Origin: an uncultured Saprospiraceae bacterium
Lineage (GTDB): Bacteria; Bacteroidota; Bacteroidia; Chitinophagales; Saprospiraceae
Direction of reading: 5' to 3'
Assembly (NCBI GenBank): GCA_937951615.1
Contig: CALFBH010000007.1
Location: 62,001 to 126,000, forward strand
Length of the DNA: 64,000 nt
Below, piece by piece: positions 53,001-61,195 of the stretch. The position numbers and the translations under genes were made by a program. Below the pieces are notes generated by a model. That model was not told where the DNA came from and ran no database searches. It worked only from the letters and a program-made list of their open reading frames with translations. How positions within the stretch are numbered: the stretch's first letter is position 1; every line of letters begins with the position of its first letter.

Positions 53001-55195
53001 TAGATGGCAGCTCTGCCCCAGCAGTCGGACTTCCTTCTGTCGGACAGCCTGTAGCAGCACCTTCAGTACCTACACAATACTACCGCGCCCGTGAATTTTA
53101 CGCACCAAAATATGAGACAAAAGAGCAAAACACCTTGCGTTCCGACTTCCGCAGCACAGTCTATTGGAATCCCAATATCCAGACCAACAGCAGGGGAGAG
53201 GCTAAGGTAGAATTTTATAATGCGGACAACCTCACCACATTCCGTGCAACATTGGAAGGCTTTTCCAATACGGGTGGAATTGGCCGCCAGGAAGCCCGTT
53301 ATTTTACACAATTGCCTTTCCAGATGATGGCAAAAGTACCTGCTGAAGTGCTGACAGGTGACAAGGTTTCCGTGCCACTGACCTTGACTAATAATACCGA
53401 CCAAAATATGACAGGCAATCTACGTCTTGCTGTTCCAGCTAATTTTAAAATGATAAAAGAAATCAACCCGACCATAAGTTTGCGACCCAAACAAAGCAAA
53501 ACAGTCTTGCTGGAATATCTGGTGGAAGACGTATTGACGATGGGCGAATTTCGAATTCATTTTGAAACGGATGGTGCAGAAGATACTTTTACGGAAAGTA
53601 TAAAAACCACCGCTCGCGGCTTTCCCGTACATGAGGTTTTTGCTGGCAATAAGTTGGAAAATAAATTTGATGTCAATATTGATCAATCCTTACAAGGTTC
53701 TGTACAGGCAACTTTGACGGCTTATCCAAACGTAATGTCAGAGGTGATGCGCGGCATGGAAAAAATGCTGCGCCAGCCAGGCGGTTGCTTTGAGCAAACA
53801 TCGAGCTCTAATTATCCAAACGTACTGGTCTTGAATTATTTACAGGAAACGGGTGAAAGTAATAATAAAATTCAAAAACAAGCCAATCAATACCTGAAAG
53901 CTGGTTATAATCGCCTAAAAGGATTTGAAGTAGAAGGCGGCGGTTTTGACTGGTACGGACGTTCCCCAGCGCATGAAGGACTGACAGCTTATGGTATTTT
54001 ACAATTCACGGATATGCAAAAAGTCTATCAGGTAGAACAAGACCTGATTGACCGTGCAGCCAAGTGGCTCATGAAACGCAGAGATGGACAGGGAAGTTGG
54101 ATGCGTGCGAAACGTGGCAGTTTTGCAGGACGGGCCGGGAGCAATTCCATTGGCGATGCTTATATCGTATGGGCATTAGCAGAAGCGGATTATGGCAATA
54201 GCATCAAAGCAGAAATCAACAAGTCCTACAAAGATGCGATGAGCGGAAAAGACCCTTACGTGATGGCATTGGTCGCCAATGCGCTGTATGCCACAAAAGA
54301 TGCCCGTGCAAAAAATGTGATGGATAAATTATTGGCTTTGCAAAATGAAAATGGTAGTTGGACAGGACTGGTCAGTTCAGTAACAGGTTCGCAAGGCATC
54401 GGTTTGCAGGTAGAAACGACTGCGCTGACCGCTCTTGCTATCCTGAAAGAGCAATATGGTATTGGAAAATTGAGTTCAGCGATGAAGTTTATTGCTGGGT
54501 CAAAAAATCACTATGGTTTTGGTTCTACGCAATCCACTATTCTTGCGCTGAAGGCGATGACGGAACATGCAAAATACAGCAAGCAAACAAAAAGTGGCGG
54601 TACGCTGGTAATATTTGTTAATGGAGAAAAAGTAGGCACAGCAAGTTACACCGCCAATCAAAAAGAAGAAGTAGTACTTGAAAATCTGGAAAACCACCTG
54701 ACAGCAGGTACACAAAAAGTAGAAGTTCGCTATGAAGGCACACGCGATGCCCTGCCCTTTGATTTAGAATTGAACTACGCTACTCGCAAACCACAGGACG
54801 CAGCAGAATGTCAGTTGGAAATCAGCACGAGCCTATCGAGCAAGGAAGCCCGCATGGGCGAAACCGTCCGCCTGACCAGCACGATAAGCAATAAACATAG
54901 TACAGATTCACCCAATGCCATCGCCCTCATCGGCATCCCCGCAGGACTCAGCCCGCAACCCTGGCAACTAAAGGAACTGACCGAACAAGGCAAGGCTGAT
55001 TTTTACGAGTTGTGGAATGGTTATGTGGTGCTGCATTATCGAAGCCTGCCACAAGGTGAGAATCGCATCATTCACTTAGATTTGAAAGCAGATATTCCCG
55101 GGGAGTACGAAGCTCCAGCTTCTTCTGCTTATTTGTATTATACGAATGAGTTTAAAAACTGGGCACAGCCAGAACGGATTGTGATTCGAAGTTGA
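50093..55195 (+). CDS. alpha-2-macroglobulin-family protein with TonB-box-like segments and an internal TonB C-terminal domain
   Basis: I chose the ATG at 50093 (MNTNRFKTILLSAFFLLGMG) because it starts a signal peptide; the upstream ATG at 50045 lies inside the inverted-repeat element. The 1700-residue protein has macroglobulin domains from about residue 44 (VYVQLDRTFYKPGEDVWFKAY). Carboxypeptidase-regulatory-like domains lie at about 553-615 and 631-712. LNEVVVTGY at about 718 matches the SusC plug start, and MSEVVVTDD follows near 766. A proline linker (825-846) and a TonB_C-type domain (about 865-972, NLKYPAIARESAIEGMAVVNF, PKWTPGQQRNQPVAVSYNLPI) come next. The A2M core resumes with a thioester motif PGGCFEQTSS (about 1228-1237) and the helical thioester domain. 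Periplasmic or membrane-anchored protease trap by family; the TonB parts are unusual. Confidence 0.88.
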   Translation: MNTNRFKTILLSAFFLLGMGALISATKQTNFNSINELVTRICTGTTPALTEKVYVQLDRTFYKPGEDVWFKAYLRDANTLMPSKKSGILHVELHNPQGGKIKHLKLIANTGGAAGDFHISEDLPGGIYKIKAYSNWQKNFKQVFEREITVQKSVLPNLRMKLDFERETYGPGDKVVAELDLNTLDNKTLGNYQFRYLVMLDGKEIGQYSGKTNPEGHADLNFKLPKDLATNDGMLNILISYRGQTESISRSVPIVLGNIDLQFFPEGGDLIAEMPSRLAFKAINEFGKPADIVGVIYKGNDEEVARFSSFHQGMGGVEFTPEAGVAYYAKLSQPSGLKEAFQIPNVRKDGYGLKVIQQTNDRLDVSVFSSQKEELLLVAKSHGQEYFSKKIKTKGGQQISILTDDFPIGVSQITLLDSKEIPRAERLVFINTDKQLNIEVFTDKEEYQPREKVQMSIKATDEQGRPVAGDFSLAVADDKLLTFADDKQGNILAHTLLESELTGEIFEPNFYFDTREEKAGQALDYLLLTQGWRRFTWEQIAQNKRFPHVAERGVISGEVVDSYLEPVAGIEVKLRDTKHSATTDKNGRFIFSDAKLYKTSQLDIEHEKYEKFSFSIANYMENMRFQLQLPPGTMSGTITDKDTREPIHGAYVYIQKEGRTIATAGTDVDGKYSFPRLYPGFYDMLVIRAGDRKELKKVKVFSNTNVRVNTDIKQESTQLNEVVVTGYKVPLIRQDAAVSLSTVSSEEIRSVNRKKRTKKYKQKAENKRMSEVVVTDDIMVEPPQEVTQASLPEPEPELAQAFLSEIEEEIEFEDQTVEEETTLEMPPPPPPPALKLPPPPPPPPPVLEEDVESDEIFTIVQDMPQFPGCEGITDKMERKKCAEKLMLRHIYSNLKYPAIARESAIEGMAVVNFTIEKDGSIANAKVLRDPGGGLGKEAIRMVESMPKWTPGQQRNQPVAVSYNLPIRFKLDGSSAPAVGLPSVGQPVAAPSVPTQYYRAREFYAPKYETKEQNTLRSDFRSTVYWNPNIQTNSRGEAKVEFYNADNLTTFRATLEGFSNTGGIGRQEARYFTQLPFQMMAKVPAEVLTGDKVSVPLTLTNNTDQNMTGNLRLAVPANFKMIKEINPTISLRPKQSKTVLLEYLVEDVLTMGEFRIHFETDGAEDTFTESIKTTARGFPVHEVFAGNKLENKFDVNIDQSLQGSVQATLTAYPNVMSEVMRGMEKMLRQPGGCFEQTSSSNYPNVLVLNYLQETGESNNKIQKQANQYLKAGYNRLKGFEVEGGGFDWYGRSPAHEGLTAYGILQFTDMQKVYQVEQDLIDRAAKWLMKRRDGQGSWMRAKRGSFAGRAGSNSIGDAYIVWALAEADYGNSIKAEINKSYKDAMSGKDPYVMALVANALYATKDARAKNVMDKLLALQNENGSWTGLVSSVTGSQGIGLQVETTALTALAILKEQYGIGKLSSAMKFIAGSKNHYGFGSTQSTILALKAMTEHAKYSKQTKSGGTLVIFVNGEKVGTASYTANQKEEVVLENLENHLTAGTQKVEVRYEGTRDALPFDLELNYATRKPQDAAECQLEISTSLSSKEARMGETVRLTSTISNKHSTDSPNAIALIGIPAGLSPQPWQLKELTEQGKADFYELWNGYVVLHYRSLPQGENRIIHLDLKADIPGEYEAPASSAYLYYTNEFKNWAQPERIVIRS

Positions 55196-55331
55196 AAATA
55201 CGAATTACGAATCGTTTAATTACGAATTTTAAATCTATCCTGCGCGTGGAATTTCCTTTGGGATTAAGGCGCGGATGAGAATTGCAAAAAACCTTGTCAA
55301 TATATAAGAGCAAAACTTCAACATGCTCTAA

Positions 55332-55362
55332 GTCCGGCGGCTTTGCTGTCGGGCTTTTTTTA
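55332..55362 (+). terminator. rho-independent terminator of the A2M gene
   Basis: GTCCGGCGGC pairs with GCTGTCGGGC (with three G-T pairs) around a TTT loop, followed by seven Ts. It lies 137 bp after the A2M stop, before the convergent toxin gene. Confidence 0.75.
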
Positions 55363-55383
55363 TGTTTTCCAGTAAAAGAAAGT

Positions 55384-55692
55384 TTATATCTTTATATCAG
55401 AAGGATTACGTTTTGAATGAATGACAGCTAAGATTTCGACCTCATTATTAATGAATTCATAAACGATGATATGGTTTTTATACTTACAACATCTATATCC
55501 AGCAGTCCTTAATTTTGGGTTTCTGCATGGAGCGCAGGACTCTGGATGCTGCTCTAATTTTTTGACTGAAGCGTAAATGCCATTGATGTATTTATCGGCG
55601 GCTTCTTCACTATGCTCGCTAATGTATTCATAGAGTTTACCCAACATTTCCAGTGCTGAATATGACCAGATAATTTTTAGTTTTTCTTCCAA
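55384..55692 (-). CDS. RelE/ParE-family toxin of a type II toxin-antitoxin pair
   Basis: A 102-residue protein with the compact ParE/RelE fold: IIWSYSALEMLGKLYEYISEHSEEAADKYINGI (helical start), VKKLEQHPESCAPCRNP (loop), and LRTAGYRCCKYKNHIIVYEFINNEVEILAVIHSKRNP. The pattern of Arg, Tyr and His residues near the C-terminus is typical of ParE-type toxins, which target gyrase; whether this member acts so is not shown. It overlaps the 3' end of the antitoxin gene by 16 bp, as is usual for co-translated toxin-antitoxin pairs. Confidence 0.85.
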   Translation of the reverse strand: MEEKLKIIWSYSALEMLGKLYEYISEHSEEAADKYINGIYASVKKLEQHPESCAPCRNPKLRTAGYRCCKYKNHIIVYEFINNEVEILAVIHSKRNPSDIKI

Positions 55693-55922
55693 CTTTCAAT
55701 TTGTTTTTTGACTTCTTTCATACTAAATGACTTACCTTCTTTGATTTCCTGTTTTGAATGTGAAAGGATATTCAAAAGTGTATCTTCACCTAATGGTTCG
55801 CCTTCTCTAACTAAATCCTGCGTAGAACTAATGGACTCTATAACACCCAAACTACTGAGCGACTGGACGATTTGCAGAAACTCTTTGGTGTTTGTATTGT
55901 TTACATTAATGTGATATGTCAT
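55677..55922 (-). CDS. antitoxin of the ParE-type pair
   Basis: An 81-residue protein immediately upstream of the toxin, overlapping it by 16 bp. The N-terminal part (MTYHINVNNTNTKEFLQIVQSL) and the C-terminal toxin-binding helix (SFSMKEVKKQIESWKKN) resemble small Bacteroidota antitoxins. The stop is inside the toxin gene start. An autoregulatory DNA-binding role is possible but the N-terminal fold is not clearly ribbon-helix-helix. Confidence 0.78.
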   Translation of the reverse strand: MTYHINVNNTNTKEFLQIVQSLSSLGVIESISSTQDLVREGEPLGEDTLLNILSHSKQEIKEGKSFSMKEVKKQIESWKKN

Positions 55923-55985
55923 ACTATCTGATTATTGTTTAGATTCGCAATTTACAAAAATAATTGAATGGATGCCAGTTGTTGC

Positions 55986-57059
55986 TTATTCTAATTTTTT
56001 CAATTTTATTTCATTTCCTTTGGAAACTCCATTGCAGGTTGGCTTATATAGCGTAAGACTATTTTGGGACAAATTTTGAATTTGATAGAAAATGCTGAAA
56101 GGTTCCTCCTCTGACAAAAGCGTCAATTTTAGCATACACATACTACTGTGATAGCGAATTTCCCAATTCCCTGAATATTCTGTCATATTATCATCTGCTT
56201 TTCTATTCGAGACAAACGTTTGGTCGGCATTAAAAACGAATTTTATAGAATTTATTACATATGTAATTGGTGAATCACCATGAAGAAGGGTTTTTTTCTC
56301 AGTGTAGTATGAGCCTATCAAATCTTCGTTGCTTAGTTTAATTGCAGGTTCTTCTTCGTCAATTTTTTCGATATAGATTTTTTGCAAATTTCCAGTAATC
56401 AAGTCGCCATAAATATGCGTGTCGCTGATTTTTCGGACTAGCATGGAGTAATTGATTTCTCCGTCTTTTAGACTTATATTTAGGATGTTTCCAAAATCAT
56501 ATTCCTGCAATTCTGCTTTGTATTTCAAATTACAATACGACTTATAGGATTCGTTCTGCATGAAAAAATGATCTTCTTTATAAATGTAATGCGATATATC
56601 AGTCACCTCACCTTCTTTAGATGCAGGAATAATTTTAAAATTATTTTCTCGAAGAAACATCTGTATTTGTTCCGCTTCAATTTTATTATTTTCCCGAATT
56701 AAATAAATATGCTGTTGAATTTGCGTTTGAAGAAGATGTAATTTTCCTGGACTGCTTTCAATAATGGACAAAGTGTCAAATGGAACACCATCCTCCGATA
56801 TGATAATTTTAGAACCCTGTATTGAGGTCTCGAAGTTTTTTACGTTGTTGGCTTCGTGAAGCTTTTTGATTTCAAGCCTTCCATTGTCTTTGAAAGAAAA
56901 TATGTGTCCATTAAAAGCTGCTGCGGAAAATGGGTTTTCTGCTGATGGAGACAAACTTCGTGTAGGAGAGACTTTTATCCAGCTTCCAATTATGTTTTTT
57001 TGCGCAGAGGCATATTGACTGATTAAGATGGATAGGAGTATGGTGATTAGGTGTTTCAT
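55986..57059 (-). CDS. exported protein with two lipocalin-like segments, 357 aa
   Basis: The signal peptide MKHLITILLSILISQYASA is followed by two similar beta-rich halves. The first has KNIIGSWIKVSPTRSLS and FSFKDNGRLEI; the second has NEDLIGSYYTEKK and FVFNADQTFVSNR with YSGNWEIRY. The G-S-W/Y start and the aromatic strands suggest lipocalin-like domains that bind small hydrophobic ligands. No catalytic motif is seen. It lies upstream of the toxin-antitoxin pair on the same strand, with no obvious operon link. Confidence 0.7.
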   Translation of the reverse strand: MKHLITILLSILISQYASAQKNIIGSWIKVSPTRSLSPSAENPFSAAAFNGHIFSFKDNGRLEIKKLHEANNVKNFETSIQGSKIIISEDGVPFDTLSIIESSPGKLHLLQTQIQQHIYLIRENNKIEAEQIQMFLRENNFKIIPASKEGEVTDISHYIYKEDHFFMQNESYKSYCNLKYKAELQEYDFGNILNISLKDGEINYSMLVRKISDTHIYGDLITGNLQKIYIEKIDEEEPAIKLSNEDLIGSYYTEKKTLLHGDSPITYVINSIKFVFNADQTFVSNRKADDNMTEYSGNWEIRYHSSMCMLKLTLLSEEEPFSIFYQIQNLSQNSLTLYKPTCNGVSKGNEIKLKKLE

Positions 57060-57196
57060 GGTTATGTTTTTTAGAGCGTGTTTAAAATTCCTTTTACCAA
57101 TGATTTTTTTCTACAAAAATTAGGTGTTTTCTGGTTTTAGAGTCAAGCATCAGGCATTTTTGATAAATGATAAATGATAAATAGATAAACGTCGTT

Positions 57197-57538
57197 TTAA
57201 TCTGCAACCTCAAAAGCCCCTAATACTTCCTTATACAATGCTCTGAGTTCCTCAATAATCTCCTGTGGTGGATGACCTGCAAGTGCAGCTGATATAAGTT
57301 GTTCAGCTTCTCTTGCTTGTCCGCATTGAAAAGCGAGCCAGGCAGCACTTCTGAATAGGACGGCGCGAGTGGGTTCAGCCTCTGTTTTAGTGAACAGTTG
57401 CCAAGCGGCAGTTTTTTCTTTTTCGTAAGCCGTTTTGAGCAATTGAAGATAGAGGACATTATTGCCGTCTCGCTGTGCTGTGTAAGCTTCATTTGCAATT
57501 TGCATGGCTTCCTGATGTAAAATTTGTGTCTGGCTCAT
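57197..57538 (-). CDS. small helical protein, 113 aa
   Basis: A 113-residue all-helical protein (YTAQRDGNNVLYLQLLKTAYEKEKTAAWQLF, SAAWLAFQCGQAREAEQLISAAL) that reads as two to three TPR-like hairpins. It overlaps the stop of the upstream gene (57535-58074) by four bases, so the two form one translationally coupled operon. It may be the partner or immunity-type factor of that gene; this is inference only. Confidence 0.7.
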   Translation of the reverse strand: MSQTQILHQEAMQIANEAYTAQRDGNNVLYLQLLKTAYEKEKTAAWQLFTKTEAEPTRAVLFRSAAWLAFQCGQAREAEQLISAALAGHPPQEIIEELRALYKEVLGAFEVAD

Positions 57539-58074
57539 ATTTGAATCATTATACTTTTGGGCGTACCAAATTCGGTAACGATGATAAAGGCAGAAATACT
57601 AAAACCTTTTGATAACTTAACCTGTCGAAGTTTTTGACGCACTCTTTGCTGAATCAGAGATTCGTTTCCACGATTAATTCCAGAAACCTCTAACCTTGCA
57701 TTAAGAAAATTGTCAGGATCGTAATTGGGATGATTTCTTTTGAAGCCCAACCAATAGTCAAAACCCGTTCCGATGATAGATTGTTGTATGACTTCGTAAT
57801 CAGTCATTTCCAAAATTAAGAAAAAAGCAATTGCAATGCTACCATTTTCAGCAGAAACCCGTTTTTCCTGCCAACCTTCTTTTTTTACATTTCCTGACCA
57901 GGATAGTGTAAATTCCCGTTCAAAATCTCCTTCTACCATAAGTTTTACGGGAGAATATTGCCCTTGATTTTCAAGAGCAACAATGCAAGCCTCTACAAAA
58001 TAGTCGCATTGCACAGGAGAAATAGCTGTTACATACTCTTTTAATTTATGTAGATGTAATTGTCTTTTACGCAT
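57535..58074 (-). CDS. unrecognised protein with a GTGFDYWLG motif, 179 aa
   Basis: I prefer the ATG at 58074 (MRKRQLHLHKLKEYV); the frame is open to a TTG at 58107. The protein has an N-terminal helical or beta part (CDYFVEACIVALENQGQYSP) and a Trp-containing strand (LSWSGNVKKEGWQEK). Near residue 115 is GTGFDYWLGFKRNHPNYD, followed by ARLEVSGINRG. The spacing of Asp in FDYWLG and Glu in LEVSG resembles a PD-(D/E)xK nuclease-like core, but the Lys is replaced, so the assignment is weak. It is divergent from the mini-GrpE/Hsp70 operon and coupled to the 113-aa protein. Confidence 0.68.
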   Translation of the reverse strand: MRKRQLHLHKLKEYVTAISPVQCDYFVEACIVALENQGQYSPVKLMVEGDFEREFTLSWSGNVKKEGWQEKRVSAENGSIAIAFFLILEMTDYEVIQQSIIGTGFDYWLGFKRNHPNYDPDNFLNARLEVSGINRGNESLIQQRVRQKLRQVKLSKGFSISAFIIVTEFGTPKSIMIQI

Positions 58075-58154
58075 CAATAAGAATTTTATTTTTGGTGTTA
58101 AACACAAATCTAAATTTGATAAAATGATATTAAACTTTCACAAAAATAATCATT

Positions 58155-58184
58155 TTTAAATTAAACCAAAACTTCGTACTTTTG
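58155..58184 (+). promoter_or_regulatory. putative promoter of the mini-GrpE/Hsp70 operon
   Basis: TTTA (58155-58158) and TACTTTTG (58177-58184) are 18 bases apart. The second box matches the Bacteroidota TAnnTTTG consensus exactly. The start site would be near 58191, 62 nt before the ATG of the mini-GrpE gene. Confidence 0.55.
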
Positions 58185-58252
58185 AACTAATTTTCAGCAA
58201 TCTATGTTTCAAATAAAAGCAAAATTTCCAAACAGAAAACAGTAGAAAAACT

Positions 58253-58567
58253 ATGGAGCAAACCCAAGCCAAAGAAATTGCCAACCAACTCTTTGAAATT
58301 GAAAAGAAAATCAAAGATAGCACCCTCGAAAAAGGCATTCAACGCAACATCAATCGCATCAAAACACAATTGGAAGCCTCTGGCTATCGTTACCACAATC
58401 CCCTTGGCGAAGCCTACGACATCACCCGCCTCGACTGTGAAGCCATGGTCGCAGGAGACAGTGCCAGCCAACTCCAAATCGTAGAAGTCATCAAGCCCAT
58501 TATTTATTTTGATGATAACGGAAACACCATTATTCAAAAAGCGATAGTAGTAACGGAAGGAAAATAA
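58253..58567 (+). CDS. mini-GrpE-like protein, 104 aa
   Basis: A 104-residue protein with a short helix (LFEIEKKIKDSTLEKGIQRNINRIKTQLEAS would be residues 13-43) and a beta-wing part. Compared with GrpE, NPLGEAYD (about 49-56), CEAMVAGDSASQLQIVEVIKPI and NGNTIIQKAIVVTEGK match the PLGE-x-YD, V-x-V-x-x-x-x-x and NGR-x-I-x-x-A-x-V pattern of the GrpE nucleotide-exchange domain. The long N-terminal coiled coil of GrpE (usually about 190 aa in total) is reduced. Position directly before an Hsp70 gene supports a nucleotide-exchange role. The gap to the Hsp70 gene is filled by a 45-nt tandem repeat. Confidence 0.72.
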   Translation: MEQTQAKEIANQLFEIEKKIKDSTLEKGIQRNINRIKTQLEASGYRYHNPLGEAYDITRLDCEAMVAGDSASQLQIVEVIKPIIYFDDNGNTIIQKAIVVTEGK

Positions 58568-58568
58568 A

Positions 58569-58665
58569 AGCCCTGAAAGGGCGAAACCAAATAACTTAGG
58601 GTGAAGCCCTAAGCCTCGGAAGCCCTGAAAGGGCGAAACCCACTAGCTTAGGGTGAAGCCCTAAG
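58569..58665. repeat. two 45-nt tandem copies, each with two hairpins
   Basis: Each copy has AGCCCTGAAAGGGCGAAACC, then a variable 7-8 nt, then CTTAGGGTGAAGCCCTAAG. Copies are at 58569-58613 and 58621-58665, separated by CCTCGGA. Each copy forms GCCCTGAAAGGGC and CTTAGGG...CCCTAAG hairpins. The second copy ends 22 bp before the likely Hsp70 ATG at 58688. Confidence 0.7.
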
Positions 58666-58687
58666 AACCATGAACAAGAAGATAATT

Positions 58688-61195
58688 ATGAGTGAAACAA
58701 TCAATTTCGGAATAGACCTCGGAACAACCAACTCCACCATCGCAAAATATACAGAAGGCAACGTGGAAGTGTTCAAAAACCCGATGAACCTCAAGCAGAC
58801 CTTGCCTTCCGTCGTCGCCTTCCGCAAAAACCGGATTGTCGTCGGCGATAAAGCCCGTGAATTAGTGCAAAAAGACCCCGATAATGTCGTCGGGATATTC
58901 AAGCGCAAGATGGGGACATCCGACAAATACTACATCGAGTCCACAGGCGAAATGTATAGTGGAGAAGACCTCTCCGCCTACATACTAAAAGAACTGAAAA
59001 ACTTCGTGCACACCAATGAAACACTAGATGCGGCGGTCATCACGATTCCAGCCTCCTTTGATACCATGCAATCCAATGCGACCAAAAAAGCAGGCTATCA
59101 GGCAGGCTTTCAGCAGGTGGTTTTATTGCAGGAACCCATTGCAGCTTCTTTGGCTTATGCCAATAAATCTTCACAAGACCTCAATAATCAGAAATGGCTG
59201 GTTTATGACCTCGGTGGCGGTACTTTTGATGTGGCTTTAGTGGCAATTGAAGACCATGAAATGAAAGTCGTGGATCATGAAGGCAATAACTACCTCGGCG
59301 GCACAGATTTCGATAAAGCCATCGTCGAAAAACTGATTATTCCACATCTGGAAACAGAAGGCAAATTTGAAAATTTAGCCCAGGAAATGAAAAGTGGGTC
59401 GGGCAAATATAATCGCTTGTACAATATATTGCTCTTCAAAGCAGAAGAAGCAAAAATCATGCTGACCAATGCTACACAAGCTGAAATAGAATTTGAAACT
59501 ACAGACGATACAGGCGAAGAACTGGATGTTTACATGACCATCAGCCGAGAGCAATTTAATGCCATTATTCAGCCGGACATTGACAATACCGTCAATATGA
59601 TTGAGCAAATACTCCTGCGCAACGACCTCGGCAAAGAAACGATAGAATTTATCCTGATGGTCGGCGGCTCGACTTATATTCCTGCTGTGCGGGATACGCT
59701 AAGTGAAAAACTAGGCGTCAAAGTCAATTGCGATATTGATCCGACTTCCTGCGTTGCCATTGGTGCAGCCTATTTTGCAGGCAGCAAGCAGAAAACAATC
59801 AAGACCGCTGAAACACCTTCAGGTAGCTTACAGGTAGAATCAAAATTCAAGATCAAAACAGCTTTTAATAAAGTTGCGCAAGACACCGAAACGGCATTTA
59901 TGGCAAGTGTGGAAGGGAACGCAGAAGGTCATTTTTACCGAATCACCCGAAAAGATGGGGGCTTTGATTCTGGTTTAAAACCTTTGCAAAAAAGTGTCGT
60001 AGAGTACCTGCCGCTAGTGCCAAATGTATTCAATGCGTTTAGCTTTAAAATATTCGACGAATTTAATAATACCGTTCCGGTCAATGTGCCGACGATTGGT
60101 ATTACGCAAGGCAAATACAGTATAGACGGACAACCATTGCCCAATGATATTTGCCTGGAAATAGATGCGGTAGAAGAAGGCACGACTTTCCTTGATCTGA
60201 TTTTTAAAAAAGGCACCATCCTGCCAGCTAAGAAAACGGTCATTAAGCAAATTTCAAAAAATATCCGCAAAAATACGGACGACGAATTGGTCATCAATAT
60301 CGTAGAAGGACAGGTGGAAAGCCTTGCGGCAGCCAATAAGACGATTGGTTTTATCCGATTCAGTGGACACGATTTAGAGCGCGACCTCATTAAAGGCTCA
60401 GATGTAGAAATGGTGTTTGAAATCAGCGAATCCCGCGACTTGAAAGTAGAAGTCTATCTGACGATGACGGGGCAGGAATATGAAAATATTTTCAATCCAT
60501 CTGAAACCTATGTCAGCCTGCCGATTATCCGAAAAGAATTGGATGCGTTCAAACTGAATGTAGAAAAGAAAATTATAGAAGTCGAGCAAAAAGAAGAATA
60601 CGAATCTGCTGGACAACTCAGCACGATCTTATCGGATATTGAAGAACTGAAAGCCCGCATTGATGCTTTGAGCGAAGATGATGTCACCGACGAAAAGTAT
60701 CAGATAGACGAAGCCAAGCGAAAAATTGCACGACAGATTCATTTGTATTATAATAATACCGTTTTACAAAAAGCAGTAGAAAAATATTTCACCATTAAAG
60801 GCAATACTCGAAACGCGATTATGTTTGGCGATGCTTTGCCTGAAGAAAAACAGCGTTTTGAAGACCTGATAAAAGAAGAACGAAGCTACCTGCAATCTGC
60901 AAGTGTTGGTGTCATCAATATGAAAACCAACCAACTGAGGGCGATTATCAGTAAGATCAATTCTCGTTATGAAGTGACGAATGATGATATTGTCAATCAT
61001 TTTGATTACCTCAAAAACTATAACTTCATCAGTCGCGACAAAGCACAAGATTTATTTAAAAAGGGAGATATTGCCTTATCAAAACAAAGCTATGGAACTT
61101 TGCTCTCTGTCGTAAATGACCTATACCGCCTAAAAGAATTCGATGATAATAATGACCCGAATATGTTCAAAAAATCAGGAACTGGATTGAAGTGA
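58688..61195 (+). CDS. divergent Hsp70-family chaperone
   Basis: I prefer the ATG at 58688 (MSETINFGIDLGTTNS) because the purine-rich AAGAAGA is just upstream; the ATG at 58670 would add six residues. The 835-residue protein has all Hsp70 ATPase motifs: INFGIDLGTTNSTIAKY (phosphate 1), LLQEPIAASLAYA, VYDLGGGTFDVALV (phosphate 2), the adenosine motif LMVGGSTYIPAVRDTL and the linker region. The substrate-binding and C-terminal parts (about 380-835) are longer and more divergent than in DnaK, with Lys/Glu-rich coiled segments near 600-700. It is not the housekeeping DnaK by sequence and context. It follows mini-GrpE and precedes three tandem paralogues. Confidence 0.88.
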   Translation: MSETINFGIDLGTTNSTIAKYTEGNVEVFKNPMNLKQTLPSVVAFRKNRIVVGDKARELVQKDPDNVVGIFKRKMGTSDKYYIESTGEMYSGEDLSAYILKELKNFVHTNETLDAAVITIPASFDTMQSNATKKAGYQAGFQQVVLLQEPIAASLAYANKSSQDLNNQKWLVYDLGGGTFDVALVAIEDHEMKVVDHEGNNYLGGTDFDKAIVEKLIIPHLETEGKFENLAQEMKSGSGKYNRLYNILLFKAEEAKIMLTNATQAEIEFETTDDTGEELDVYMTISREQFNAIIQPDIDNTVNMIEQILLRNDLGKETIEFILMVGGSTYIPAVRDTLSEKLGVKVNCDIDPTSCVAIGAAYFAGSKQKTIKTAETPSGSLQVESKFKIKTAFNKVAQDTETAFMASVEGNAEGHFYRITRKDGGFDSGLKPLQKSVVEYLPLVPNVFNAFSFKIFDEFNNTVPVNVPTIGITQGKYSIDGQPLPNDICLEIDAVEEGTTFLDLIFKKGTILPAKKTVIKQISKNIRKNTDDELVINIVEGQVESLAAANKTIGFIRFSGHDLERDLIKGSDVEMVFEISESRDLKVEVYLTMTGQEYENIFNPSETYVSLPIIRKELDAFKLNVEKKIIEVEQKEEYESAGQLSTILSDIEELKARIDALSEDDVTDEKYQIDEAKRKIARQIHLYYNNTVLQKAVEKYFTIKGNTRNAIMFGDALPEEKQRFEDLIKEERSYLQSASVGVINMKTNQLRAIISKINSRYEVTNDDIVNHFDYLKNYNFISRDKAQDLFKKGDIALSKQSYGTLLSVVNDLYRLKEFDDNNDPNMFKKSGTGLK

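Noticed and set aside
57197..58074. Second toxin-antitoxin pair
   Set aside because: The proteins are larger than usual and neither resembles a known toxin or antitoxin; the coupling alone is not enough.
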